A stretch of 64,000 bases of DNA from Ilumatobacteraceae bacterium (lineage in GTDB: Bacteria > Actinomycetota > Acidimicrobiia > Acidimicrobiales > Ilumatobacteraceae), in contig JAWPMO010000001.1 of NCBI GenBank assembly GCA_033344875.1, positions 1,513,595 through 1,577,594 on the forward strand, in the 5' to 3' direction. Position numbers and translations under genes: made by a program. Below are positions 25,896 through 33,236 of the stretch, in pieces; position 1 is the stretch's first letter; every line of letters begins with the position of its first letter. A model generated the notes under the pieces. That model was not told where the DNA came from, searched no databases, and saw only the letters and a program-made list of their open reading frames with translations.

Positions 25896-27365
25896 ATGAG
25901 CAAGCCGGTGCTGCCCGATGGTCTCGTCGTCGTCGTCAAGCGCGACTGCGAGACCTGCCAGACCGTCGTGCCGGTGCTGCAACAGCTCGCCGGGCTGACC
26001 CAGCTCACCGTCTACTCGCAGGACGACCCCGACTTCCCCGGCGACCCGGCGGCGATCCACGACGAGGACCTGGCGGTCAGTTGGCACCACGAGATCGAGA
26101 CCGTGCCGACGTTGATCCGGGTCGACGGCGGCGCCGAGGTCGACCGCACGTTCGGGTGGCTGCGAACCGCCTGGGAGGAGTTCACCGGGTTCGACGGACT
26201 CGGTCAGGGTCTCCCGCCGATGCGACCGGGGTGCGGGTCGAAGAGCGTCGACCCCGACCTCGTCGACGAGCTCGCCGTCCGGCACGGCGGCAGCATCCTG
26301 CGCTCGCGTCGGATCGAGGTCGCGGAGGCCGAGGACGACATCGAGATGATGTTCACCCGCGGATGGAGCGACGGGCTCCCCGTGGTGCCGCCGACCGAGG
26401 AGCGCGTGATCAAGATGCTCGGGGGCACGACACGTCCGCCCGACGAGGTCGTCGCGAACGTGCCGCCCGACCTGATCGACGCGACGGTCGAGAAGGTCGC
26501 GATCGCTGCCGTGATGGCCGGCTGCCTCCCCGAGTACCTGCCATGGGTCATCACCGCGGTCGAAGCCGTGTGCAACGACGAGTTCAACATGCACGGGCTG
26601 CTCGCGACCACGATGCCGGTCGGCCCGGTGCTGGTCTGCAGCGGGCCGGGCACCCGCAAGATCGGCATGAACTCGGGCATCAACGCCCTCGGTCAGGGCA
26701 ACCGCGCGAACTCCACGATCGGGAGGGCACTCCAACTCGTCGTCCGCAACATCGGCGGTGGACGCCCCGGTGAGGTCGACCGTGCCGCCCACGGCAACCC
26801 GGGCAAGATCGGCTTCTGTTTCGCCGAGGCCGATCACGAGTCCCCGTACGGCACGCTCGCGGCCCAGCGCGGGCTCGACGGCGACGTCGACGCGATCACG
26901 GTGTTCGCCGGGGAAGGGCCGCGCGGCATCGTCGACCAGATCTCGCGCACACCCGAGAGCCTCGCCAACACCCTCGCCCACCAGTTGCAGGCGATGCACC
27001 ATCACAAGCTCGTGATGGCGTTCGACGCGATCCTGGTCATGGGCCCCGAGCACGCCAGGGTGTTCGCCGATGCGGGCTGGGATCGCGACCGCATCGTCTT
27101 CGAACTGCACGTGCGGCTCACTCAACCCTTCGACGAACTGGTGCGCGGGGCCGGCGGCATCGAGGAGGGCATTCCGGCCCAGGCGGCCGCCGGTTTCCTC
27201 GCGCCCGACACGTCGGCCGGGCCGACCTCGCTCCCGAAGTTCCGACCCGACGGACTCATGCTCGCCTACGCCGGGGGCGGTGCCGGCCTGTTCTCGTCGA
27301 TCATCCCCGGATGGGTCAACGGCGAGACCGGCTCGAAGCCCGTCACCCGAGCAGTGCAATACTGA
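25896..27365 (+). CDS. Thioredoxin-like domain fused to a large partner-type domain, upstream of the UGSC selenoprotein
   Basis: A 489-residue protein. Residues 1-95 have a thioredoxin-like pattern with a redox CxxC (KRDCETCQT, Cys near 16 and 19) and a cis-Pro-like IETVPTLIRV. A short link PGCGSKSVDP carries another cysteine. The remaining 370 residues start with RGWSDGLPVVPPTEERV and contain CSGPGTRKIGMNSGINALG and MAFDAILVMGPEH. I recall this large domain as occurring next to UGSC-type selenoproteins, which is exactly the arrangement here, but no reaction is established. Start ATG 25896 (alternative ATG 25875). It lies 29 bases before the selenoprotein gene. Confidence 0.75.
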   Translation: MSKPVLPDGLVVVVKRDCETCQTVVPVLQQLAGLTQLTVYSQDDPDFPGDPAAIHDEDLAVSWHHEIETVPTLIRVDGGAEVDRTFGWLRTAWEEFTGFDGLGQGLPPMRPGCGSKSVDPDLVDELAVRHGGSILRSRRIEVAEAEDDIEMMFTRGWSDGLPVVPPTEERVIKMLGGTTRPPDEVVANVPPDLIDATVEKVAIAAVMAGCLPEYLPWVITAVEAVCNDEFNMHGLLATTMPVGPVLVCSGPGTRKIGMNSGINALGQGNRANSTIGRALQLVVRNIGGGRPGEVDRAAHGNPGKIGFCFAEADHESPYGTLAAQRGLDGDVDAITVFAGEGPRGIVDQISRTPESLANTLAHQLQAMHHHKLVMAFDAILVMGPEHARVFADAGWDRDRIVFELHVRLTQPFDELVRGAGGIEEGIPAQAAAGFLAPDTSAGPTSLPKFRPDGLMLAYAGGGAGLFSSIIPGWVNGETGSKPVTRAVQY

Positions 27366-27394
27366 CCTGCAGCACCGAACGTGAGGATCCCACC

Positions 27395-27919
27395 ATGAGC
27401 ACCCGCACCATCCTCGACCCCACCGGCGAACAGTCCGTCGCCGAGCGGGCGCGACTCGCCCGGCCGGCATCGCTCGACGGGCTCACGGTCGGACTGCTCG
27501 ACATCTCCAAACCGCGCGGCAACGTGTTCCTCGACCGGATCGAGCAGCGGTTGGTCGGGATCGGAGCCAGCGTCAAGCGCTACAAGAAGCCGACCTTCGC
27601 CAAGCCGGCGCCGGTCGATCTCCGCCACGAGATCGCCACCGAGTGCCAGGTCGTGATCGAGGCACTCGCCGATTGAGGCAGTTGCACGTCGTGCAGTGTG
27701 CACGACATCAGTGATCTCGAACTCCGCGGTCTGCCCGGGGTGTTCGTCGCCTCCGACCAGTTCGTCACCGCAGCCGAGTCCCAGTCCAAGTCGCTCGGCT
27801 ACTCGGCGATGGCGCGGGTGTTCACACCCCACCCGATCCAAGACCGGACCGACGACGAGATGATCGCCTACGCCGACGCCGCGTTCGACCAGATCGTGAG
27901 TCAGATCACGGCCGGTTGA
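27395..27919 (+). CDS. UGSC family selenoprotein (in-frame TGA at codon 94)
   Basis: Two same-frame open segments are joined through a TGA at 27674-27676, giving a 174-residue protein with selenocysteine at 94. The context is ALAD-U-GSCTSCSV, the defining UGSC motif. Upstream lies VGLLDISKPRGNVFLDRIEQ and downstream LRGLPGVFVASDQF, a continuous Rossmann-like fold that makes sense only if the TGA is read through. A perfect hairpin starts 11 bases after the TGA. ATG 27395 has an AGGA seven bases upstream. Likely a redox enzyme partnered with the upstream thioredoxin-like protein. The Sec machinery (selABCD) is not in this window. Confidence 0.88.
27688..27706 (+). promoter_or_regulatory. Candidate bacterial SECIS hairpin
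   Basis: GTCGTGCA (27688-27695) pairs perfectly with TGCACGAC (27699-27706). The loop is GUG (or AGUGU if the last pair opens). The apical loop lies about 20 bases downstream of the in-frame TGA, within the coding sequence. That is where bacterial SECIS elements sit for SelB recruitment, and a GU in the loop fits the usual pattern. A competing 5-bp hairpin TGCAC-GTC-GTGCA overlaps it. Confidence 0.75.
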
Positions 27920-27975
27920 CGGCGGTGTGTGCGGACCTCGTACACGCTCGGGTCGGTCGTCGGATCATCGCCGTC

Positions 27976-28500
27976 GTGAACGAGCGTGTCGTGCTGCACG
28001 GTGAGCAGGTAGCACTTCGAACGACGACGCACGACGACCGGGGTGCGCTCGTCGCGATCAGGTCGACCGACGAGGTGTATCGGCGGTGGCGGGGCGACGA
28101 CCTCGAGGCCGAGTTCGATGCCGATCTCACGGACGGCGACGTCCACCGTTTCACGATCGTCGCGTCGAACGGCCGGATCATCGGCCTGATCCAGTACACC
28201 GAGGAGACCGACCCGGAGTACCGCCACGCGTCGATCGACATCTACATCGACCCGGCCGTCCATCGTCGAGGCCATGCGACCGACGCCGTCCGCACACTGG
28301 TCGACCACCTCTTCGATGAACGAGGACATCACCGGCTGACCATCGACCCTGCGGCCGACAATCGAGCGGCGATCGGCTGCTACTCGAAGGTCGGTTTCCG
28401 TCCGGTCGGCATCCTGCGCTCGTACGAGCTGCGAAGCGACGGAACGTGGGCTGACGGGCTCCTGATGGACATGCTGGCGAGCGACCGCAGCTCGCGGTGA
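27976..28500 (+). CDS. GNAT acetyltransferase, aminoglycoside AAC(6')-like
   Basis: A 174-residue GNAT-fold protein. The acetyl-CoA loop is in HRRGHATDAVRTLVDHLF (near 105-122), strand 4 is ASIDIYIDP and the C-terminal NRAAIGCYSKVGF is the hallmark block. The IIGLIQYTEETDPEYRH segment closely resembles aminoglycoside 6'-N-acetyltransferases, although general protein or metabolite acetylation is possible. GTG 27976 is preferred over a longer TTG/GTG extension because homology starts there. It follows the selenoprotein gene by 56 bases and converges with mutY. Confidence 0.82.
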   Translation: MNERVVLHGEQVALRTTTHDDRGALVAIRSTDEVYRRWRGDDLEAEFDADLTDGDVHRFTIVASNGRIIGLIQYTEETDPEYRHASIDIYIDPAVHRRGHATDAVRTLVDHLFDERGHHRLTIDPAADNRAAIGCYSKVGFRPVGILRSYELRSDGTWADGLLMDMLASDRSSR

Positions 28501-28515
28501 TCCGTCAGGCCCGGC

Positions 28516-29379
28516 TCACGGCAGGGTCAGACCGGTGGGTCCGGAGACACACAGCCCGTCGGCGACGAGGTCGTCGACGAGACGGGCCGCAACGCTCGCG
28601 TCGCGCTGCATGATCGTGGCGACCCGGTCCTGCCCGACGGGCCCATCGGACAGTGCTTTCATCAGTCGGCCCCTGGCCTGACGATCGCTCCCCTCGAACC
28701 GGGCCTGTTTGCCGCTCACGCCGCTCGAGCCCACCGCGGGGTCGGGGCCGGCGCCGCCCGCCCACGCGCACATCGCCCGGACCGGGCACTCGTCGCAGGC
28801 CGGGTTCGTCGGTCGGCACAGCACCGCACCCAGATCCATCAGGCACTGGTTCCATGCCCAGGCGTCGCCGCTGGGGCAGGCGTCGTCGGCCATCGCCTGG
28901 ACCCGTTTCGGCGTCAGCCGCTCCCCCGCCACCCGGGCGTACACGCGGGCGATGTTGGTGTCGACGACGGCCGCGTCCAGCTCGAACGCGAACGCCATGA
29001 CCGCCCGCGCCGTGTACCGCCCGATGCCGGGCAAGGCCAACAATCCGGGGAGGTCGCGGGGGAAGCCACCGAGCTCGGTCACCTGCTGCGCCGTGGCGTG
29101 CAGGTTGCGGGCCCGGCGCGGATAGCCGAGCCCCTGCCACTCGCGCAGGACGTCGCCGAGCGCCGCACCGGCGCACACGGCCGGCGTCGGGAACCGCACC
29201 AAGAACGCCTCCCAGCGAGGGATGACCCGGGTGACCTGGGTCTGCTGCAGCATCACCTCGCTGACCAACACCTCCCACGGGTCGCGAGTTCGGCGCCACG
29301 GCAGATCGCGCAGGCGGGGTGCGCCCCAAGAGAGCACCGTTCCGGTGAAGTCGTTCACCGCTTGCGGTTGCGGCGCCAC
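28516..29379 (-). CDS. mutY: A/G-specific adenine glycosylase MutY
   Basis: A 287-residue HhH-GPD glycosylase. EVMLQQTQV carries the catalytic Glu (near 41), LPGIGRYTARAVMAF is the hairpin-helix-hairpin and VVDTNIARV holds the catalytic Asp. A [4Fe-4S] loop is formed by NQCLMDLGAVLC, CDECPVRAMC. It removes adenine opposite 8-oxoguanine. The C-terminal Nudix-like 8-oxoG recognition domain of E. coli MutY is missing; the last 70 residues look like a small winged-helix segment. Its 5' end overlaps the flippase-like gene by 25 bases. Confidence 0.92.
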   Translation of the reverse strand: MAPQPQAVNDFTGTVLSWGAPRLRDLPWRRTRDPWEVLVSEVMLQQTQVTRVIPRWEAFLVRFPTPAVCAGAALGDVLREWQGLGYPRRARNLHATAQQVTELGGFPRDLPGLLALPGIGRYTARAVMAFAFELDAAVVDTNIARVYARVAGERLTPKRVQAMADDACPSGDAWAWNQCLMDLGAVLCRPTNPACDECPVRAMCAWAGGAGPDPAVGSSGVSGKQARFEGSDRQARGRLMKALSDGPVGQDRVATIMQRDASVAARLVDDLVADGLCVSGPTGLTLP

Positions 29380-30632
29380 CGCTCGAACCGCTCCTGCTGA
29401 CGCTGGATCGGCGTGGTCGGCGGCCGCCGGATGAGTTCACCGGTGTCGTCGCGGGTCGGGAACCGCAGCTGGAAGTCGATCTTCGACTCGCCGCGCCTCG
29501 TCTCCTCCTCGGCGAGGTCGCGCAGCCGGATCAGACGGTCGCGCCGCTCGATCGACCACGGGCCCACGCGCAGCGACAGGTAGAGCAGACCGCCGAGCAG
29601 GATCGGGAAGAAGAACTGGGCGAACCGGTACGACGCGACGCCGAGCGTCGCCCGTCGAGCCCCGGCACCGAAGCCGGTCAGCATCGCGACGTAGCCGGCG
29701 TCGACGTACCCGAGTCCGCCCGGGGTGATCGGGATCGCGGCCACCACGTTGGCGATGCCGAACGCGATGATCAGCGCGTCGACGTCCATCGTGATGTTGA
29801 ACGCTCGGAGGAACACCCACAGCGCTGCGGCGTCGAACAGCCAGTTGAGCGCCGCCCAGAACGCCACCCGGCCGAGCAGCGTCTTGTCGCTGATCAGCTG
29901 TTCGAGCCGCTCGGCGACACGGTGCAGCACCACGGCCGCCTTGTCGTCGTCCATCCGCAGCTTTCGGGCGATCCAGCGGATGATCCGTTCGGATCGACCC
30001 TGCCCCTCCATCAAGCCGAAGACGAGTGCAGCAGCGAGCCCCATCACGATCACCCCGGCGAGCGCCGCCGAGCCGTAGAACGCGTTGACCCCGCGGATCG
30101 GGATCGACACGATCAGCGAGAACCACAGGATCATGTTGAGCACGACGGCCGATCCGAGGCCGACGGTGGCGAGCGCGAACCCGGCGTCGGGTCCCGACAC
30201 GCCCGACAGCGTCATCAGGCGGTAGCCGAGCGCCGAACTCGCCGCACTCCCGCCCGGCACGATGCTCGACAGCGCACGGGTGCTCATCTGGATCCGGAAC
30301 AGGCGCCAGTGCGAGAGCGGCTCACCGGCGTCGCCGAGCGCAGCCTTCATGAGCGGTGCGTAGCAGTAGAGCGCGACGAACTCGAGGCCGAGTCCGAGCA
30401 CCAGCAGGAACGGTTCGACCCGGCCCAGCTCCGACCATGCGTTCGTGAACTTCGGGATCATCGGGATCACGAAGTAGTAGATGACTGCGGCGAACGCGAG
30501 CAGCTTCAGCGTGAACCGGAAGCGCCGCGGACTGGTCGACTTGCCGCCCGAGTCGACCAGGGGCAGCTCACCGGTCAGCAGCACACGCTCGCTGGATGGG
30601 TCGTTACCCGGAGAGGCGGAGGAGTTGGTCAT
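29355..30632 (-). CDS. Lysylphosphatidylglycerol synthase-type membrane (flippase-like) protein
   Basis: A 425-residue protein with about eight membrane helices and the UPF0104 features RFFRIQMS-type loops (RLFRIQMSTRALSSIVPGG), IPITPGGLGYVDAGY and YRFAQFFFPILLGG. The family covers the membrane half of MprF and glycosyl-lipid flippases. The long basic cytoplasmic C-terminus (RQQERFERWRRNRKR) is notable. ATG 30632 is chosen; GTG 30653 would add seven residues. It precedes and overlaps mutY. Confidence 0.85.
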   Translation of the reverse strand: MTNSSASPGNDPSSERVLLTGELPLVDSGGKSTSPRRFRFTLKLLAFAAVIYYFVIPMIPKFTNAWSELGRVEPFLLVLGLGLEFVALYCYAPLMKAALGDAGEPLSHWRLFRIQMSTRALSSIVPGGSAASSALGYRLMTLSGVSGPDAGFALATVGLGSAVVLNMILWFSLIVSIPIRGVNAFYGSAALAGVIVMGLAAALVFGLMEGQGRSERIIRWIARKLRMDDDKAAVVLHRVAERLEQLISDKTLLGRVAFWAALNWLFDAAALWVFLRAFNITMDVDALIIAFGIANVVAAIPITPGGLGYVDAGYVAMLTGFGAGARRATLGVASYRFAQFFFPILLGGLLYLSLRVGPWSIERRDRLIRLRDLAEEETRRGESKIDFQLRFPTRDDTGELIRRPPTTPIQRQQERFERWRRNRKR

Positions 30633-30668
30633 CGGCACACGGTCGCTGGGCACGGCGACCGGATCAGC

Positions 30669-31652
30669 CTATGCGGTGATCGGAACGGCGGCGATGAGGG
30701 CGTCGAGTTGTTCGACGAGATGACGTCGGACGCCCACGTCGGTCTTGCCGAGGTGTACCACGGTGAGTTCTCGGTCGGGGACGACCACGATGAACTGGCC
30801 CTCGTACCCGTGGGCGGCGATCGACCCGGCGTACTGCGGCCACATCCACCACTGGCGGCCGTAGTCGAACCCCTTGGTGAGGTCGTCGGTCGGGTCGTGT
30901 GCGACGAAGGTGCGCCCGTGGTCGGCCCACCCCTCGGGGAGGATCCGTCGACCGGTGCGCGTGACCCCGTCGTGGCGGTAGAGCTCACCGAACCGGGCGA
31001 AGTCGCGAGCGGTCGCGTAGACGAACGACGAACCCACGAAGGTGCCGGCGTCGTCGAACTTCGGGATCGCCGACGACATGCCGACCGGCTCGAACAGCCG
31101 CTCGCTCAGGAACCGCTCCATCCCATCCCGACCGCCACCGACGATGTCGCCGATGATCCTCGTGATGATGTTGGTCGTGCCCGACGAGTAGTTCCAGACG
31201 GTGCCCGGCTCGTGGACGAGCGGCAGCGCCGCGGCGTAGCCGGCGTGGTCGGCCGCACCCTCGCCGAACAGCATGGCGATGCAGTGCGAGGTCTCGCCGT
31301 CGACGTAGTCCTCCACGAACTCGAGCCCCGGACGCATCTCGAGCAGATCGATGATCCTGATCTTCGCCTTGTCGGTGCCCTGCCATTCCGCGATCGGAGC
31401 CGGGGCCTCGAGGTCGATGCGACCGTCGGCGACGAGCACGCCGACCGCGGCGTGCGTGATCGACTTCGCCATGCTCCACGAGATGAGGGTCGATTCGGCG
31501 TCGAGGTCGACGGCCGGCCCGAAGTCGTTCGGCGGTTGCGTGCCGTACCGCTCCGCGGCCACCTCGCCGCGGTGCATCACCACCGCCGCGAGGCTGATCC
31601 CCTGCTCCTCCGGACGGGCGAAGATCTCGTCGATGCGGCGCTGCAGCGTCAT
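30669..31652 (-). CDS. Serine hydrolase, class C beta-lactamase family
   Basis: A 327-residue penicillin-binding-protein-fold enzyme. The nucleophile motif SxxK is in SWSMAKSITH near residue 59-66, the second motif is Tyr in WNYSSGTTN (YSS instead of YxN) and the third is HGYEG (HxG). No signal peptide is visible, so it is cytoplasmic. Relatives are esterases or D-amino peptidases rather than drug-resistance beta-lactamases. Its upstream flank is the 148-bp repeat. Confidence 0.87.
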   Translation of the reverse strand: MTLQRRIDEIFARPEEQGISLAAVVMHRGEVAAERYGTQPPNDFGPAVDLDAESTLISWSMAKSITHAAVGVLVADGRIDLEAPAPIAEWQGTDKAKIRIIDLLEMRPGLEFVEDYVDGETSHCIAMLFGEGAADHAGYAAALPLVHEPGTVWNYSSGTTNIITRIIGDIVGGGRDGMERFLSERLFEPVGMSSAIPKFDDAGTFVGSSFVYATARDFARFGELYRHDGVTRTGRRILPEGWADHGRTFVAHDPTDDLTKGFDYGRQWWMWPQYAGSIAAHGYEGQFIVVVPDRELTVVHLGKTDVGVRRHLVEQLDALIAAVPITA

Positions 31653-31695
31653 ACCCGGAAGCTAGACGTTCGCAAACGGACGGTTGGTGCCGGCC

Positions 31696-31843
31696 ATCAC
31701 GAGTTGTGCCAGGAGGTCGAGCGGATAGGTGAGGCTCTGCAAAACCTGGCCGCTCGACACTCCCAATGGATACGGGGAGGAATCAGCGGAATCAAAAGGA
31801 GCGGAGCGACCTATCCGCTGATCCTCCAGGCACAACTCGTGAT
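31696..31843. repeat. 148-bp palindromic repeat, copy A
   Basis: Terminal inverted repeats are perfect over 15 bases: ATCACGAGTTGTGCC at 31696-31710 and its complement at 31829-31843. A second inverted pair, AGCGGATAGGT (31720-31730) and ACCTATCCGCT (31809-31819), follows. Inside lie two self-complementary arms, GTCGAGCGG/CCGCTCGAC and GGAGGAATCAGCGGA/TCCGCTGATCCTCC. More than 95% identical by eye to copies at 51891 and 63246. The last base overlaps the stop codon of the EamA gene at 31843. No protein of its own is encoded. Confidence 0.95.
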
Positions 31844-32679
31844 CAGTCGGCGGCGATGAGCGCGACACCGACCAGTGCTGCCACGAGTCCGACGCCCTGG
31901 CGTCGCGTGAGCCGCTGCCGCATGAACAGCCAGGCCAGGCCGACCGCAACGGCCGGGTACATCGAGCCGGCGACGATCACCGGCGCAACCGGTCCCCGTT
32001 GTCCGCCGTACACGGTCGACGCGACACCACAGGCGCCGAACACACCGGCCAGCAGGCTCCAGCGGACCGATGCGAGATCGGCGAACGGTCGACGACCGGT
32101 CGACAGCCCGAAGCCGACGGCGAGCACGAACGCCGTCACGCGTTGCGCGGCGACCGGCCAGGTGCCCGATTCCTCCGACGTGGAGATCGCGACCACGAAC
32201 ATGACGGCGAACGCCACGCCCGCCACCGAGCCGAGCACGACCCCCGCCCGAACCTCGTCGCCGGTGTCGCTGCGACGCCGGTTCCACGAGGTGAGGACCA
32301 GGGCGACGATGCCCACGACGAGGCCGGCCCATCCGAGACCGCCAGGGGCGTCGCCGCGCAGCGCCTCGTAGATGACCGGCAGCCCGGTCGAGAACACGGC
32401 GGCGACGGGCGCGGCGACGCCGATGCTCGACCGGGCGTACCCCTGCCAGAGTGCCGTCAGCGCCACGGCGGCGGCGACGCCGGAGATCGCACCCAGCCAG
32501 AGGTCACGCGCCACGAGGGTTCCCAGCGCCGGCGAGAAGGCGGCCACCGCGACCGCACCGCCGAGGAACGCCGCTGTCGTGGTCTGCAACGCCGTCGTCC
32601 GACCCGCCGACCGTGCACCCAGGAAGTCGGACGATCCGATCAGCAGGGCCGCCAGCAGGCCGTAGACGACGACAGGCAC
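31843..32679 (-). CDS. EamA/DMT-superfamily permease
   Basis: A 278-residue protein with ten predicted helices in two EamA repeats (first VYGLLAALLIGSSDFLGAR, with APVAAVFSTGLPVIYEAL; second VLGSVAGVAFAVMFVVAIS, with GSMYPAVAVGLAWLFM). Function is export or uptake of an unknown small metabolite. It differs from the EamA protein at 23211, so it is not a recent duplicate. Its stop codon touches the end of repeat copy A. Confidence 0.85.
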   Translation of the reverse strand: MPVVVYGLLAALLIGSSDFLGARSAGRTTALQTTTAAFLGGAVAVAAFSPALGTLVARDLWLGAISGVAAAVALTALWQGYARSSIGVAAPVAAVFSTGLPVIYEALRGDAPGGLGWAGLVVGIVALVLTSWNRRRSDTGDEVRAGVVLGSVAGVAFAVMFVVAISTSEESGTWPVAAQRVTAFVLAVGFGLSTGRRPFADLASVRWSLLAGVFGACGVASTVYGGQRGPVAPVIVAGSMYPAVAVGLAWLFMRQRLTRRQGVGLVAALVGVALIAAD

Positions 32680-32765
32680 CGGCGGAACCTACCGCGACCG
32701 GGCAAGATGAGCGTCGGTCGGCGGTGACCCAACCGAACGCACCGCCGGCGGGTGTAGTGAACGAC

Positions 32766-33236
32766 ATGACCGACGTCACCGAACTCTTCGAGCGCGAATA
32801 CGAGCGGCTCGTTCGCTCGCTCGGCGTCGCGTTCGGGGCCGAGGCCGCCGCCGACGCAGTGCAGGAAGCGTTCATCCAGGCCGACCACGACTGGTCACGG
32901 GTGGCGGCACTGGACCATCCGGCGGCATGGGTCCGCCGGGTCTCGATCAACCGGCTCCTGAACGGGAAGCGGAACCGCGCGCGCCGACGCGAGATCCTCG
33001 CCACGATCCGGCCCGTCGCCGACGCCGGGTTGACGGAGGACCTGCTCGACCTGCGGCGGGCGATCGCCGAACTCCCCGACAAGATGCGGGCTGCCGTCTG
33101 CCTCCACTACCTCGCCGACCTCTCGGTCGACGCCGTCGCGGCCGCGCTCGAGATCGCACCCGGCACGGTCAAGTCGAATCTCCACGACGCCCGCCGGCGT
33201 CTCCGCGAACAACTCGGGGAGGTCTCCGATGCCTGA
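32766..33236 (+). CDS. ECF-type RNA polymerase sigma factor
   Basis: A 156-residue sigma-70 family protein with region 2 (AADAVQEAFIQADHDW, then HPAAWVRRVSINRL) and region 4 helix-turn-helix (ELPDKMRAAVCLHYLADLSV, then APGTVKSNLHDARRRL). It lacks the extra domains of larger ECF groups. It overlaps the downstream membrane protein gene by eight bases, the usual sigma/anti-sigma layout. Start ATG 32766; GTG 32757 is an alternative. Confidence 0.9.
   Translation: MTDVTELFEREYERLVRSLGVAFGAEAAADAVQEAFIQADHDWSRVAALDHPAAWVRRVSINRLLNGKRNRARRREILATIRPVADAGLTEDLLDLRRAIAELPDKMRAAVCLHYLADLSVDAVAAALEIAPGTVKSNLHDARRRLREQLGEVSDA

Noticed and set aside
27674-27676. TGA as an ordinary stop splitting two small genes
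   Set aside because: The joined protein has the UGSC motif and a SECIS-like hairpin, and the second half has only a weak GTG start inside the motif region.
30669-31652. Drug-resistance beta-lactamase
   Set aside because: There is no signal peptide and the second motif is YSS. The pattern fits cytoplasmic class-C-like esterases better.
31696-31843. Protein-coding gene within the repeat (GEALxNLAARHSQW frame)
   Set aside because: The frame is open in copies A and C but broken by a one-base deletion in copy B, while the palindromic structure is kept in all. Structure, not coding, is conserved.
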